Assembly: GCA_905479595.1 (NCBI GenBank)
Contig: CAJQND010000145.1
Location: forward strand, 1-24,582
Length of the DNA: 24,582 bases
Direction: 5' to 3'
From: an uncultured Hyphomicrobiales bacterium
GTDB lineage: Bacteria > Pseudomonadota > Alphaproteobacteria > Rhizobiales > CAJQND01
In this document: in pieces, positions 16,894 to 24,376 of the stretch
Layout: each line of letters starts with the position of its first letter
Numbering within the stretch: position 1 is the stretch's first letter
Position numbers and translations under genes: made by a program
Notes under the pieces: generated by a model
What the model was told of the DNA's origin: nothing
Databases searched by the model: none
Seen by the model: the letters and a program-made list of their open reading frames with translations, nothing else

Positions 16894-16958
16894 AGTAATA
16901 ATTCTTATCGCTTTTTGATATCATATTAACACAACACGCGGACGTCAAGAGTACCCTT

Positions 16959-17771
16959 ATGCCAAGCCGTTCAGACAAACTTCAAAACGCCGCGACGGAG
17001 CACCGCTCACTTTATGTCGCCTCTTTGGAAAAGGGTTTTCGCGTGCTGCAGGCTTTTCGAACAGCGCAGCGCCAACTCGGACTGAAAGAATTAAGCCTTA
17101 CGGACATTGCCAAATTCGCTGAACTTGACATGAGTGCGGCGCAAAGGTTCACCAACACCCTTCTGGAACTTGGTTATCTAACCAAAGATGCCAACACCCG
17201 CCGCTATCGCCCTGCTGCTGCATTGGCGGACTTTTATTACACCTTTATGATGAGCAATCAGCTTACCGAGACCGCAATGCCTCGCCTCATCTCGGCAAGC
17301 AAAATTTACAATACAACGGTAAATTTTGGAGAACTTGTCGGCACTGATCTTCTCTATACCATCCGCCTCCCTCATGAAAAAACCAGCTATCGGTTGACCC
17401 TGCCCGGGCGGCGTATGCCGGCATTTTGCACCGCCGGTGGGATCACCATTCTGGCGCATCGACCTAAACATGAAGTGGAAGCCGTATTGCAGGCATCCAC
17501 TCTCGACCCCATTACGCCACACACAATCACCAGCCTGCGCAGCATTCGCAAACGCATATTAGATGCCCGCCGCAATGGCTATGACATTGGCGTTGAGCAA
17601 GCACACATGCATGAAATCAGCACGGCAGCAGCTGTGTTGAACAGCGATGGCATGGCGATTGCAGCAGTCCAAATTCCAGTTTACATGCCGAACTGGACCG
17701 TTGAGGAAGCAAAAAAGAAGATCATGCCGCTGGTCATTGAAACTGCACGTTCGATTTCCGGGTTGATCTAA
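16959..17771 (+). CDS. IclR family transcriptional regulator
   Basis: A 270-residue regulator with an N-terminal winged helix-turn-helix (about 20-80: VASLEKGFRVLQAF, then SLTDIAKFAELDMSAAQRFT). An IclR-type effector-binding domain follows, with LPGRRMPAFCTAGGITILA, NGYDIGVEQAHMHEISTAAA and AAVQIPVYMPNW. The gene is divergent from the peptide operon across 190 bases, so it probably controls that operon and itself. The sequence alone does not say whether as repressor or activator, and the effector is unknown but may be the imported compound or a product. The ribosome binding site is weak. The DMT gene begins 40 bases downstream with no terminator between, so co-transcription is possible. Confidence 0.93.
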   Translation: MPSRSDKLQNAATEHRSLYVASLEKGFRVLQAFRTAQRQLGLKELSLTDIAKFAELDMSAAQRFTNTLLELGYLTKDANTRRYRPAAALADFYYTFMMSNQLTETAMPRLISASKIYNTTVNFGELVGTDLLYTIRLPHEKTSYRLTLPGRRMPAFCTAGGITILAHRPKHEVEAVLQASTLDPITPHTITSLRSIRKRILDARRNGYDIGVEQAHMHEISTAAAVLNSDGMAIAAVQIPVYMPNWTVEEAKKKIMPLVIETARSISGLI

Positions 17772-17811
17772 TCAATGGGTCTGGACGCGCAAACCTCGAA
17801 AGATTTCTGGC

Positions 17812-18717
17812 TTGTCTGAACCACAGACAACACAAGCCTTGCCCGGCGTGCGAAATGATCCGTTTGCCGGCGCAATTTGGATGTTGGTTTCATGCGCATT
17901 CCTGGCTGGGGTTGCTGTGATTGGGCGCTATCTTGCCAATGCGGGCGTTCACCCGTTCCAGATCGTCTTTCTCCGGGTTTTCTTCGCCTTCGTCACTATG
18001 ATGCCACTTCTGGCATTCCGGGGCGTGGAGATTTTTCACACTGACCAACCCCGAATCTACATATGGCGTGTGATCAGCGCGACAATTGCAATGAGCACCT
18101 GGTTTTCAGCGCTTGCGCTATTGCCTGTTGGAGAGGTGACGGCGATCAGTTTTCTGACACCCATTTTTGCAACGATCGGTGCGGTCTTGTTTCTAAGCGA
18201 AGTGATTAAAGTGCGCCGCTGGATCGCAATGTTAATTGGTATTTCCGGGGTTTTTGTCATCTTGCGTCCCGGATTTGAAACCCTGGGAGCCGGTGCCTTG
18301 CTTGCGATTATTTCCGCTTTTGCAATGGGCGTAACGTCGGTCATCTTGAAGCGAATGACGGTTAGGGATGACCCAGACAAGATCGTGTTCATATCCACGG
18401 CGTTGTTAGTACCCATCACACTCGTGGCCGCATTATTTGTATGGGCACCACTGCCAATGGAACATTGGCTTGTGCTTTTTGGAATGGGCCTGATCGCAAC
18501 CTTGGGCCACCTCACTTTGGTGCGTGCCTTTGCGGCAACCGAGGCCTCTATTGTAGTTGGGTTTGATTTTGCACGTTTACCCTTTGCGGTCATTTTTGGT
18601 TATCTTGTTCTGGGCGAGCTTATCGACATCTGGACCTGGGCTGGCGCGGGTATCATTTTTGCATCAACGCTGTACATCGCGCGACGCGAAGCGCATTTAA
18701 AGCGCAAATTCAAATGA
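17812..18717 (+). CDS. DMT superfamily (EamA) transporter
   Basis: A 301-residue membrane protein with about ten hydrophobic helices in two EamA repeats (about 18-150 and 155-290). It begins DPFAGAIWMLVSCAFLAGVA and shows the family feature PVGEVTAISFLTPIFATIGA in repeat one and the matching FAATEASIVVGFDFARLPFA in repeat two. Members usually export metabolites or amino acids, and no substrate can be assigned. The only suitable start is a TTG at 17812. The first in-frame ATG (17881) would cut into helix one, and an in-frame stop lies at 17764. The ribosome binding site is poor. Following the IclR gene, it might export an excess product of the peptide operon, but this is speculation. Confidence 0.9.
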   Translation: MSEPQTTQALPGVRNDPFAGAIWMLVSCAFLAGVAVIGRYLANAGVHPFQIVFLRVFFAFVTMMPLLAFRGVEIFHTDQPRIYIWRVISATIAMSTWFSALALLPVGEVTAISFLTPIFATIGAVLFLSEVIKVRRWIAMLIGISGVFVILRPGFETLGAGALLAIISAFAMGVTSVILKRMTVRDDPDKIVFISTALLVPITLVAALFVWAPLPMEHWLVLFGMGLIATLGHLTLVRAFAATEASIVVGFDFARLPFAVIFGYLVLGELIDIWTWAGAGIIFASTLYIARREAHLKRKFK

Positions 18718-18739
18718 AGCTTGGTACCTTGTCCATACT

Positions 18740-18756
18740 TTGAACCAGGCGTTCAA
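18740..18756. repeat. Small inverted repeat TTGAAC-N5-GTTCAA
   Basis: A 6-bp perfect inverted repeat lies in the 103-base gap between the DMT gene and the flavoprotein gene. There is no T-run, so it is not a convincing terminator. It could be an operator for the downstream gene or chance. Confidence 0.3.
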
Positions 18757-18820
18757 TTTATCTGCAAATATTCCAACCGCAGTAAGCTTCAAAACAAAAC
18801 AAACAAAATGATGAAATCCA

Positions 18821-20002
18821 ATGCGTAACACGACAGAATATGATGCAATCATACTGGGAGCCGGGGCCGCGGGCTTAATGTGCGCAGCAATCGCCGGGCA
18901 GCGTGGGCGCAATGTTCTTCTGTTGGATCACGCCAGCGAACCAGGCAAAAAAATCCTGATCTCCGGCGGCGGGCGTTGCAATTTCACTAACCTGCAGACT
19001 CCGGCAGAGCGTTACCTTTCTGAAAACCCGCATTTTGCCAAGTCGGCCCTGAAGCGCTATGGACCGGAGGATTTCATTGCACTTGTGGACCGTCACAATA
19101 TTGCCTGGCATGAGAAAACGCTGGGACAACTATTCTGCGATGGTTCTGCCCGCCAGATTGTCGCCATGCTGCTGGCGGAGTGCGAACTTGGCGGTGTGGA
19201 ACTATCATTGGGTGAAGCCGTTAGCGATGTTGGTCATGGAGATGGCCGCTATACTATCCAATTCGGCAACCGCAATGCCGCCGCACCCGCATTGGTGCTC
19301 GCAACAGGTGGCCTTTCCATACTAAAAATGGGAGCGACCGGATTTGCCTACGATCTTGCGCGGCGCTTTGAGTTAGACGTGATCGATCCGCGCCCGGCTC
19401 TGGTGCCATTAACCCTGAGCGGTGAAGATGCACTGTTTACCTCGCTATCGGGAGTCGCCTGCGAGGTTATTGCGCGTTGTGGAGACGCGACGTTCCGGGA
19501 AGCAGCCCTTTTCACCCATAAAGGACTTTCCGGTCCGGCAATTTTGCAGGTCTCATCGTATTGGCGAGATGGCCGCAAGGTTGAATTGGATCTGTTGCCG
19601 GATTTGGATGCAGGCTGGCTGGTGGCGGCAAAACGAAGTCAGCCCCGCACCCATCTGCGCGCTGCCTTGTCAGAACACCTTCCGGCCAGATTGGCCACCG
19701 CTCTATCAGAGCGTATTGCGTTAAACAATGAACTTGCCAATACGCCGGACCGCAAACTCCAAGATATCGAAAATCTACTCTCTAAATGGCAAATGACCCC
19801 AAGCGGCAGCGAAGGATTTGCGAAGGCAGAGGTGACCGCAGGGGGGATTAGCACCGCTGGTTTATCATCCCAAACGATGCAGGCAAAAAACGTACCCGGC
19901 CTGTTTGCAATTGGCGAAGCAGTCGATGTGACCGGTTGGCTCGGAGGTTATAACTTCCAATGGGCATGGTCCAGTGGGTGGGCCGCCGCGCAGGCCCTTT
20001 AG
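18821..20002 (+). CDS. FAD/NAD(P)-binding flavoprotein, HI0933 / PP_4765-like family
   Basis: A 393-residue flavoprotein. The N-terminus has the dinucleotide-binding motif AIILGAGAAGLM (9-20) and the family signature KKILISGGGRCNFTN. The middle shows HEKTLGQLFCDGSARQIV. The C-terminus has the FAD-contacting segment GLFAIGEAVDVTGWLGGYNF followed by QWAWSSGWAAA. This pattern fits the PP_4765 branch of the HI0933 group, which is widely conserved and of mostly unknown reaction; a related protein, BaiN, is a bile-acid reductase. The ATG at 18821 is the best start by N-terminal pattern, though no clear ribosome binding site precedes it. Neighbours give no pathway. Confidence 0.9.
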   Translation: MRNTTEYDAIILGAGAAGLMCAAIAGQRGRNVLLLDHASEPGKKILISGGGRCNFTNLQTPAERYLSENPHFAKSALKRYGPEDFIALVDRHNIAWHEKTLGQLFCDGSARQIVAMLLAECELGGVELSLGEAVSDVGHGDGRYTIQFGNRNAAAPALVLATGGLSILKMGATGFAYDLARRFELDVIDPRPALVPLTLSGEDALFTSLSGVACEVIARCGDATFREAALFTHKGLSGPAILQVSSYWRDGRKVELDLLPDLDAGWLVAAKRSQPRTHLRAALSEHLPARLATALSERIALNNELANTPDRKLQDIENLLSKWQMTPSGSEGFAKAEVTAGGISTAGLSSQTMQAKNVPGLFAIGEAVDVTGWLGGYNFQWAWSSGWAAAQAL

Positions 20003-20186
20003 GGCAATTTTCGCATCAAGTGTGTAAATCGGGTTTTCCACCGACGGCTTGCCAAAGCAGCAATTCCTGTCCATGATTGAGCTATTAAAACCAATATTAG
20101 TTCAAACCAAAGTTATTTGACAAAAATTTATTTTAGCAAAGATCGAAGGCAACAAAATTTCAGCCTTTGATTGAGGGGGAATTATC

Positions 20187-21542
20187 ATGAGTAGCGGAAA
20201 AAAGATGAGCCTTACAGTTAAGGTTCTTCTAGGCATGCTCCTCGGCATTGCCGTAGGACTGTTTTTTAATTTGAGCGGGCTGAATGCAGACGGTTCGTTC
20301 GTCAACACATACATTGTCAACGGCGTGTTCCACGCTGTGGGCAAGATGTTTGTCAATGCATTGAAGATGCTGGTCGTACCACTGGTGTTCTTTTCATTGA
20401 TCTGTGGTGTCTGCGGCATCGGTAATATCAAAGCGCTCGGCCGTGTCGGGTCTAAATCGTTTGCGCTTTATATGCTAACAACCGCAATTGCGATTGCCAC
20501 AGCCATTACAATTGCTGCACTATCTGGCATTGGCAAAGGGATGAACCAATCATCTGACGCCATGTTTACGGGCAAAGAAGCACCACCATTGGTGGATGTG
20601 TTCATCAATATCATTCCATCCAACCCAATCAGCGCTATGGCCAATGGCCAGATGTTGCCGATCATCTTTTTTGCGATCCTTGTAGGGATCAGCATTTTGA
20701 TGGTGGGTCGTCAGGCAAAAAGCCTGGTTGAGCTCGCTGAGCTTGGCAATGAAGTAATGATGAAAATGGTCAACATCATCATGTCCGTTGCACCTTATGC
20801 CGTGTTTGCGTTGATTGCGAAATCAGTTGCCAACCTTGGCCTCGAACTGCTGGTTCAGCTTTTGGGCTATGTAGGGGTGCTCATAGGCGCGTTGATGGTA
20901 CACCTGTTCGTCACCTTGATGATCGTTCTGAAGGTTTTCTCCGGGCTTAGCCCGAGAATATTCTTGCAAAAAATCCGCAATGCGCAGGTTTTTGCATTCA
21001 GTACGGCAAGTTCAAACGCCACCATTCCTGTAACCTTGAGAACGGTAACCCAGCGTATGGGCGTTGATAACTCTGTGGCTTCGTTTACGGTGCCATTTGG
21101 TGCAACCATCAACATGGATGGTACGGCGATCATGCAGGGTGTAGCGACCGTTTTCATCGCCAATGTTTACGGCGTGGACCTGGGAGTGACCGGTTATCTG
21201 ACCGTGATTTTGATGTCGGTTCTGGCATCCATCGGCACTGCTGGTGTACCTGGCGTTGGCCTCATCATGCTATCGATGGTGTTCGCACAGGTTGGTTTGC
21301 CGATTGAAGGCATTGGCCTCATTCTCGGTGTCGACAGATTGATGGATATGATCAGAACAGCCGTCAACGTATCAGGCGATGCTGTTGTCTCCAGCATTGT
21401 GGCAAAAGGAGAAGGTAAGCTGGATGTTGCAGTTTACAATGACCCGGCAGCCGGAACATTTGATACTGACGAGGCTGTTCATATCGACGAAGAAGCGGAA
21501 GCTGAACTTGCGCAAACCTTGAGAGAGGCGCAAGCACATTAA
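20187..21542 (+). CDS. Dicarboxylate/amino acid:cation symporter (DAACS family, GltP/DctA type)
   Basis: A 451-residue sodium- or proton-coupled symporter for acidic amino acids or C4-dicarboxylates. It has eight or more membrane segments and the family motifs in order: the serine-rich hairpin loop STASSNATIPVTL, NMDGT at 309-313, the second hairpin SIGTAGVPGVGLIML, and helix 8 with D387-M-I-R390-T391 and N394...D398. R390 aligns with the Arg that binds the substrate side-chain carboxylate in GltPh (R397), which argues for an acidic substrate. A strong ribosome binding site (GAGGGGGA at 20173-20180) lies six bases before the ATG. The acidic C-terminal tail (DTDEAVHIDEEAEAE) is unusual but harmless. 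An intrinsic terminator follows. Uptake of glutamate or a dicarboxylate would complement the peptide operon, but linkage is only by proximity. Confidence 0.94.
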   Translation: MSSGKKMSLTVKVLLGMLLGIAVGLFFNLSGLNADGSFVNTYIVNGVFHAVGKMFVNALKMLVVPLVFFSLICGVCGIGNIKALGRVGSKSFALYMLTTAIAIATAITIAALSGIGKGMNQSSDAMFTGKEAPPLVDVFINIIPSNPISAMANGQMLPIIFFAILVGISILMVGRQAKSLVELAELGNEVMMKMVNIIMSVAPYAVFALIAKSVANLGLELLVQLLGYVGVLIGALMVHLFVTLMIVLKVFSGLSPRIFLQKIRNAQVFAFSTASSNATIPVTLRTVTQRMGVDNSVASFTVPFGATINMDGTAIMQGVATVFIANVYGVDLGVTGYLTVILMSVLASIGTAGVPGVGLIMLSMVFAQVGLPIEGIGLILGVDRLMDMIRTAVNVSGDAVVSSIVAKGEGKLDVAVYNDPAAGTFDTDEAVHIDEEAEAELAQTLREAQAH

Positions 21543-21566
21543 GTAGCAACACTTTACAAAAAAGCG

Positions 21567-21602
21567 AAGAAGGCGGAAGGCTGCACTTCCGCCTTCTTTT
21601 TT
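21567..21602 (+). terminator. Rho-independent terminator after the symporter gene
   Basis: A 13-bp perfect stem (AAGAAGGCGGAAG and its complement) with a 6-base loop GCTGCA is followed by a run of T (21597-21602), 24 bases after the symporter stop. This is a textbook intrinsic terminator. Confidence 0.95.
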
Positions 21603-21648
21603 GCTATCCTCATTTGAGCAAACTCAAAACCCGTGAGATAGCGACAAG

Positions 21649-22320
21649 ATGTTTTCCAGACCGCCAGAACCAATTTGCTATGCACCGCCGATGGACCCCT
21701 ACCTTGAGGTTTTACATTGCGATGACGATATTCTGGTGCTCGCCAAGCCCAGCGGCCTTTTAAGTGTCCCTGGAAAAGCGCCGGAGCATAGTGACTGCCT
21801 GGAGCAGCGCGCGCGCGAAGCCTATCCCAATGCCACCACCGTGCACCGGCTTGATAAAGACACTTCAGGTGTCATGGTAATGGCGTTGAACCGGAAAGCG
21901 CATCGCCATCTTGGTCTGCAGTTTGAAAAACGCATGACGGGCAAGCTGTATATTGCGCGGGTCTGGGGAAATGTGGCTCAGGACAACGGCAACATTGATT
22001 TGCCCCTGATTTGTGACTGGCCCAATCGGCCCCGGCAAATGGTCGATCATGAACGGGGGAAATCAGCGCAAACAGATTGGAAGGTCTTAGAACGCGAGGC
22101 CAGCGCTACGCGGCTCCACCTCACGCCACACACCGGGCGCTCTCACCAATTGCGCGTCCATATGCTGGCGCTCGGCCATCCAATTCTCGGCGATGTACTT
22201 TATGCTCAAGGTGGGGCTCTGACAGCGGCAGAACGGTTACAGCTACATGCCGCTGAACTCAGTTTTTTCCATCCACATGATGGCCGCAGGTGCACATTCA
22301 CCGTTGAGTGTTCTTTTTAG
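21649..22320 (+). CDS. rluA: RNA pseudouridine synthase RluA
   Basis: A 223-residue pseudouridine synthase, the length of E. coli RluA (219), which modifies U746 of 23S rRNA and U32 of several tRNAs. The catalytic motif HRLDKDTSG holds D69. RluA-specific stretches are seen: KPSGLLSVPGKAPEH, NIDLPLICDWPNRPRQ, and GRSHQLRVHMLALGHPILGD. These distinguish it from the larger RluC and RluD, and there is no S4 domain. The ATG at 21649 gives an N-terminus whose length matches the E. coli protein; an internal ATG at 21691 is possible. The gene follows the symporter terminator and probably has its own promoter. Confidence 0.95.
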   Translation: MFSRPPEPICYAPPMDPYLEVLHCDDDILVLAKPSGLLSVPGKAPEHSDCLEQRAREAYPNATTVHRLDKDTSGVMVMALNRKAHRHLGLQFEKRMTGKLYIARVWGNVAQDNGNIDLPLICDWPNRPRQMVDHERGKSAQTDWKVLEREASATRLHLTPHTGRSHQLRVHMLALGHPILGDVLYAQGGALTAAERLQLHAAELSFFHPHDGRRCTFTVECSF

Positions 22321-22409
22321 GGTTTTTCAGCGATGGTTCTTGAAAGAATGATCCCGGGTCCTGAGGCATTTCCTGGATAACTTTGTCCACTTCGTTTCCT
22401 CGAGCCGTG

Positions 22410-23210
22410 CTAGCGAATTTTGCTGAAATCTCCATGGCGGCCCAGTCCGTCCGCAAATCGCGCCGCGCCCTCAAGACCATTTTCAGCCAGTGCTTGTTGG
22501 CCATTTTTCCATTCGAGTTCCAGCGCCTCGCGCACCGCCAAACCATGCTGACCAAGGACAGAGCGCCGGTCTGTGCGCACGCAGAGTTGCGGGAATTCCG
22601 CAATTTGATGGGCCAGTTCTTCCGCCTTTTGCCGCGCACCGCCATCGGCCACAACATACTCACATAAACCAATCCGCGCGGCTTCTTCAGATGGCACTTT
22701 GCGGCCGGTTAAAATGATTTCCAATGCCCGGCCCTGACCCACAAGGCGCGGTAAGCGCACCGTGCCACCATCAATCAACGGCACGCCCCAGCGGCGACAA
22801 TAAACACCAAAATAGGCACTTTCCTCCATCACTCGAAAATCGCACCATAGAGCCAGTTCCATGCCACCGGCCACCGCTGGGCCAGCAACTGCGGCAATTA
22901 CAGGTTTGGAAAGTTCGAGCCGGCTAGGGCCCATCGGGCCGCGCGGAACTTCGCCGCCACCCTCCTTCATATCAAGTTCCGCTAGCGGATTTTCCCCTTC
23001 CAGGCTGGCAGCAAGTTTCAAATCCCATCCTGCGCAGAATGCACCACCTTCGCCCCAGAACACGGCAACACTGGCGCGTTCATCGCGGTCAAACTCCAGG
23101 AAGGCTGATTGCAGCGCATCTGCACTTTCCGGGTCCATGGCATTTCGCGCCTGAGGTCGCGAATGAATAACGGTCCACACCGGCCCGGTTTTTTCTATTC
23201 TCACACTCAT
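22410..23210 (-). CDS. Crotonase/enoyl-CoA hydratase family protein, one catalytic Glu missing
   Basis: A 266-residue crotonase-superfamily protein that should bind an acyl-CoA. The oxyanion-hole elements are GGAFCAGWDLK (about 55-65) and AVAGPAVAGGMELAL (about 107-121). By hand alignment with rat enoyl-CoA hydratase, the second catalytic Glu is present (E164 in RALEIILTGRK) but the first is Cys138 (FGVYCRRWGVPLIDGG). It may therefore not be a standard hydratase; isomerase, hydrolase or decarboxylase activities occur in the superfamily. The ATG at 23210 is used, with AAGGAG 11 bases upstream; longer readings enter the ureohydrolase gene. It starts 16 bases after that gene's stop, so the two are co-transcribed. 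It converges on rluA with an 89-base gap in which I see no terminator. Confidence 0.9.
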   Translation of the reverse strand: MSVRIEKTGPVWTVIHSRPQARNAMDPESADALQSAFLEFDRDERASVAVFWGEGGAFCAGWDLKLAASLEGENPLAELDMKEGGGEVPRGPMGPSRLELSKPVIAAVAGPAVAGGMELALWCDFRVMEESAYFGVYCRRWGVPLIDGGTVRLPRLVGQGRALEIILTGRKVPSEEAARIGLCEYVVADGGARQKAEELAHQIAEFPQLCVRTDRRSVLGQHGLAVREALELEWKNGQQALAENGLEGAARFADGLGRHGDFSKIR

Positions 23211-23226
23211 TTCAACCGCATCTCCT

Positions 23227-24219
23227 TTAAGCGTTAGAGAGCGAACCAGCGACCAGGGACATAATTTCAAACATGATCGTTGAAGCCACCATTGATGTGA
23301 TGTTGTTTGCCTGGTCCTTGGTCGGCATGAGGCAAACCACATCGCCACCAATAATGTTTTTCCCGTTTACACACCGCAAAAGTTGATTGGCTTCATCGAC
23401 CGAGAACCCGCCCACACCGGGCTCCAGATTAGACACCGCAGGTGCAATTGTCGGGTCAAGGCAATCCAGATCAAAAGTAATGTAGACGGGGCCATCACCC
23501 AAGCGTTCACGAATAATGTCACAAGCTGCTTGTGCGCCGATCTCGCGATAGCGCTCCATGGTGATGACCTCATAACCAAGGTCATAGGAACTTTGTAACC
23601 AGTCAAGCGAACGGGTGTGGCCGCGCAGTCCAATCTGTACACTGCGGCTGGCATCCACGTAGCCTTCTTTTACCAGGTAAGACCCCCAATGGGCGGCTGA
23701 TCGTTTTGCACCAAGAAAATGATCAAGCATGTCGTAGGTATCGGTATGCGCATCCAGATGCAGTAATGCGGCTTTCTCACCACCGGTAAGTTTGGCATTT
23801 TTCCCCGCCAGACCCATGAGAATACCGCCAGTGATGGAATGATCGCCACCTATGGATACTGGCCGCGTGTTCGCCTGGTCGATGTTTTGATAAAATTTGG
23901 TGATTTGCTCGATGCAGTGCTCATTATAATTGGCTTGTGGAAATGGCACATCGCCAACGTCTGCAACGCGCACCTGCCATGGATCGATGGCAAAATCATT
24001 GTGCACTCTGCCGCCCAGCCATGGCGACACATTTCGAACGGCACGGGGGCCCAGATGCTGGTCACGCTCTGTTGTGCCATTGCCGGTGGAATGGGGTACA
24101 CCAACAAGCGCGATATCACAATTTGCCGGGTCGGGATCATGTGTCGCCCCCAGCAATGTTGGCATTCCCCACCAGTAGGTACCCTTTAAAACAGCATCAT
24201 GAATATCGTCGGAAGCCAT
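23227..24219 (-). CDS. Ureohydrolase (arginase/agmatinase) family protein with altered active site
   Basis: A 330-residue member of the arginase/agmatinase superfamily. The binuclear metal ligands are intact: H127 in SIGGDHSIT, D156, H158 and D160 in LDAHTDTYD, and D250 and D252 in TFDLDCLDP. Two family features are changed. The Glu that holds the guanidinium group (usually D-V-V-E-x-x-P) is Cys296 here (GGDVVCLMPTKD), and the agmatinase HGTxF segment after the metal motif is replaced by HFLGAKRSAAHWG. The N-terminal loop STGNGTTERDQHLGPRAVR also differs from agmatinase. Agmatine hydrolysis should therefore not be assumed; a different guanidino or amide substrate is likely. The ATG at 24219 has GAGGAG six bases upstream. 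The crotonase gene follows after 16 bases, and a dipeptidase gene is divergent. Confidence 0.9.
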   Translation of the reverse strand: MASDDIHDAVLKGTYWWGMPTLLGATHDPDPANCDIALVGVPHSTGNGTTERDQHLGPRAVRNVSPWLGGRVHNDFAIDPWQVRVADVGDVPFPQANYNEHCIEQITKFYQNIDQANTRPVSIGGDHSITGGILMGLAGKNAKLTGGEKAALLHLDAHTDTYDMLDHFLGAKRSAAHWGSYLVKEGYVDASRSVQIGLRGHTRSLDWLQSSYDLGYEVITMERYREIGAQAACDIIRERLGDGPVYITFDLDCLDPTIAPAVSNLEPGVGGFSVDEANQLLRCVNGKNIIGGDVVCLMPTKDQANNITSMVASTIMFEIMSLVAGSLSNA

Positions 24220-24225
24220 TATTTT

Positions 24226-24231
24226 CTCCTC
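24226..24231 (-). promoter_or_regulatory. Ribosome binding site GAGGAG of the ureohydrolase gene
   Basis: GAGGAG on the minus strand lies six bases before the ATG at 24219. It decides this start over an in-frame upstream codon at 24240. Confidence 0.7.
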
Positions 24232-24376
24232 AATCAGCAACGGAAAAATGTATAATTTAACGAGGTTAGCAGAGCCCGTTCAGAAATGCTTCCCGCAAAA
24301 ATACCAAAACAGGCTATGCAGCGCAAAGTTTGCTGATAGACTGCAAGGTCCAGATTATGAAAGTTAGATTATTTTG

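Noticed and set aside
20117..20145. TTGACA upstream of the symporter gene as a promoter
   Set aside because: The -35 box is perfect, but no acceptable -10 lies 16-18 bases downstream; the best match at any spacing has three of six positions.
22321..22409. A terminator between the convergent rluA and crotonase genes
   Set aside because: I found only a 5-bp repeat, TTCTT/AAGAA, with no stable stem or T-run.
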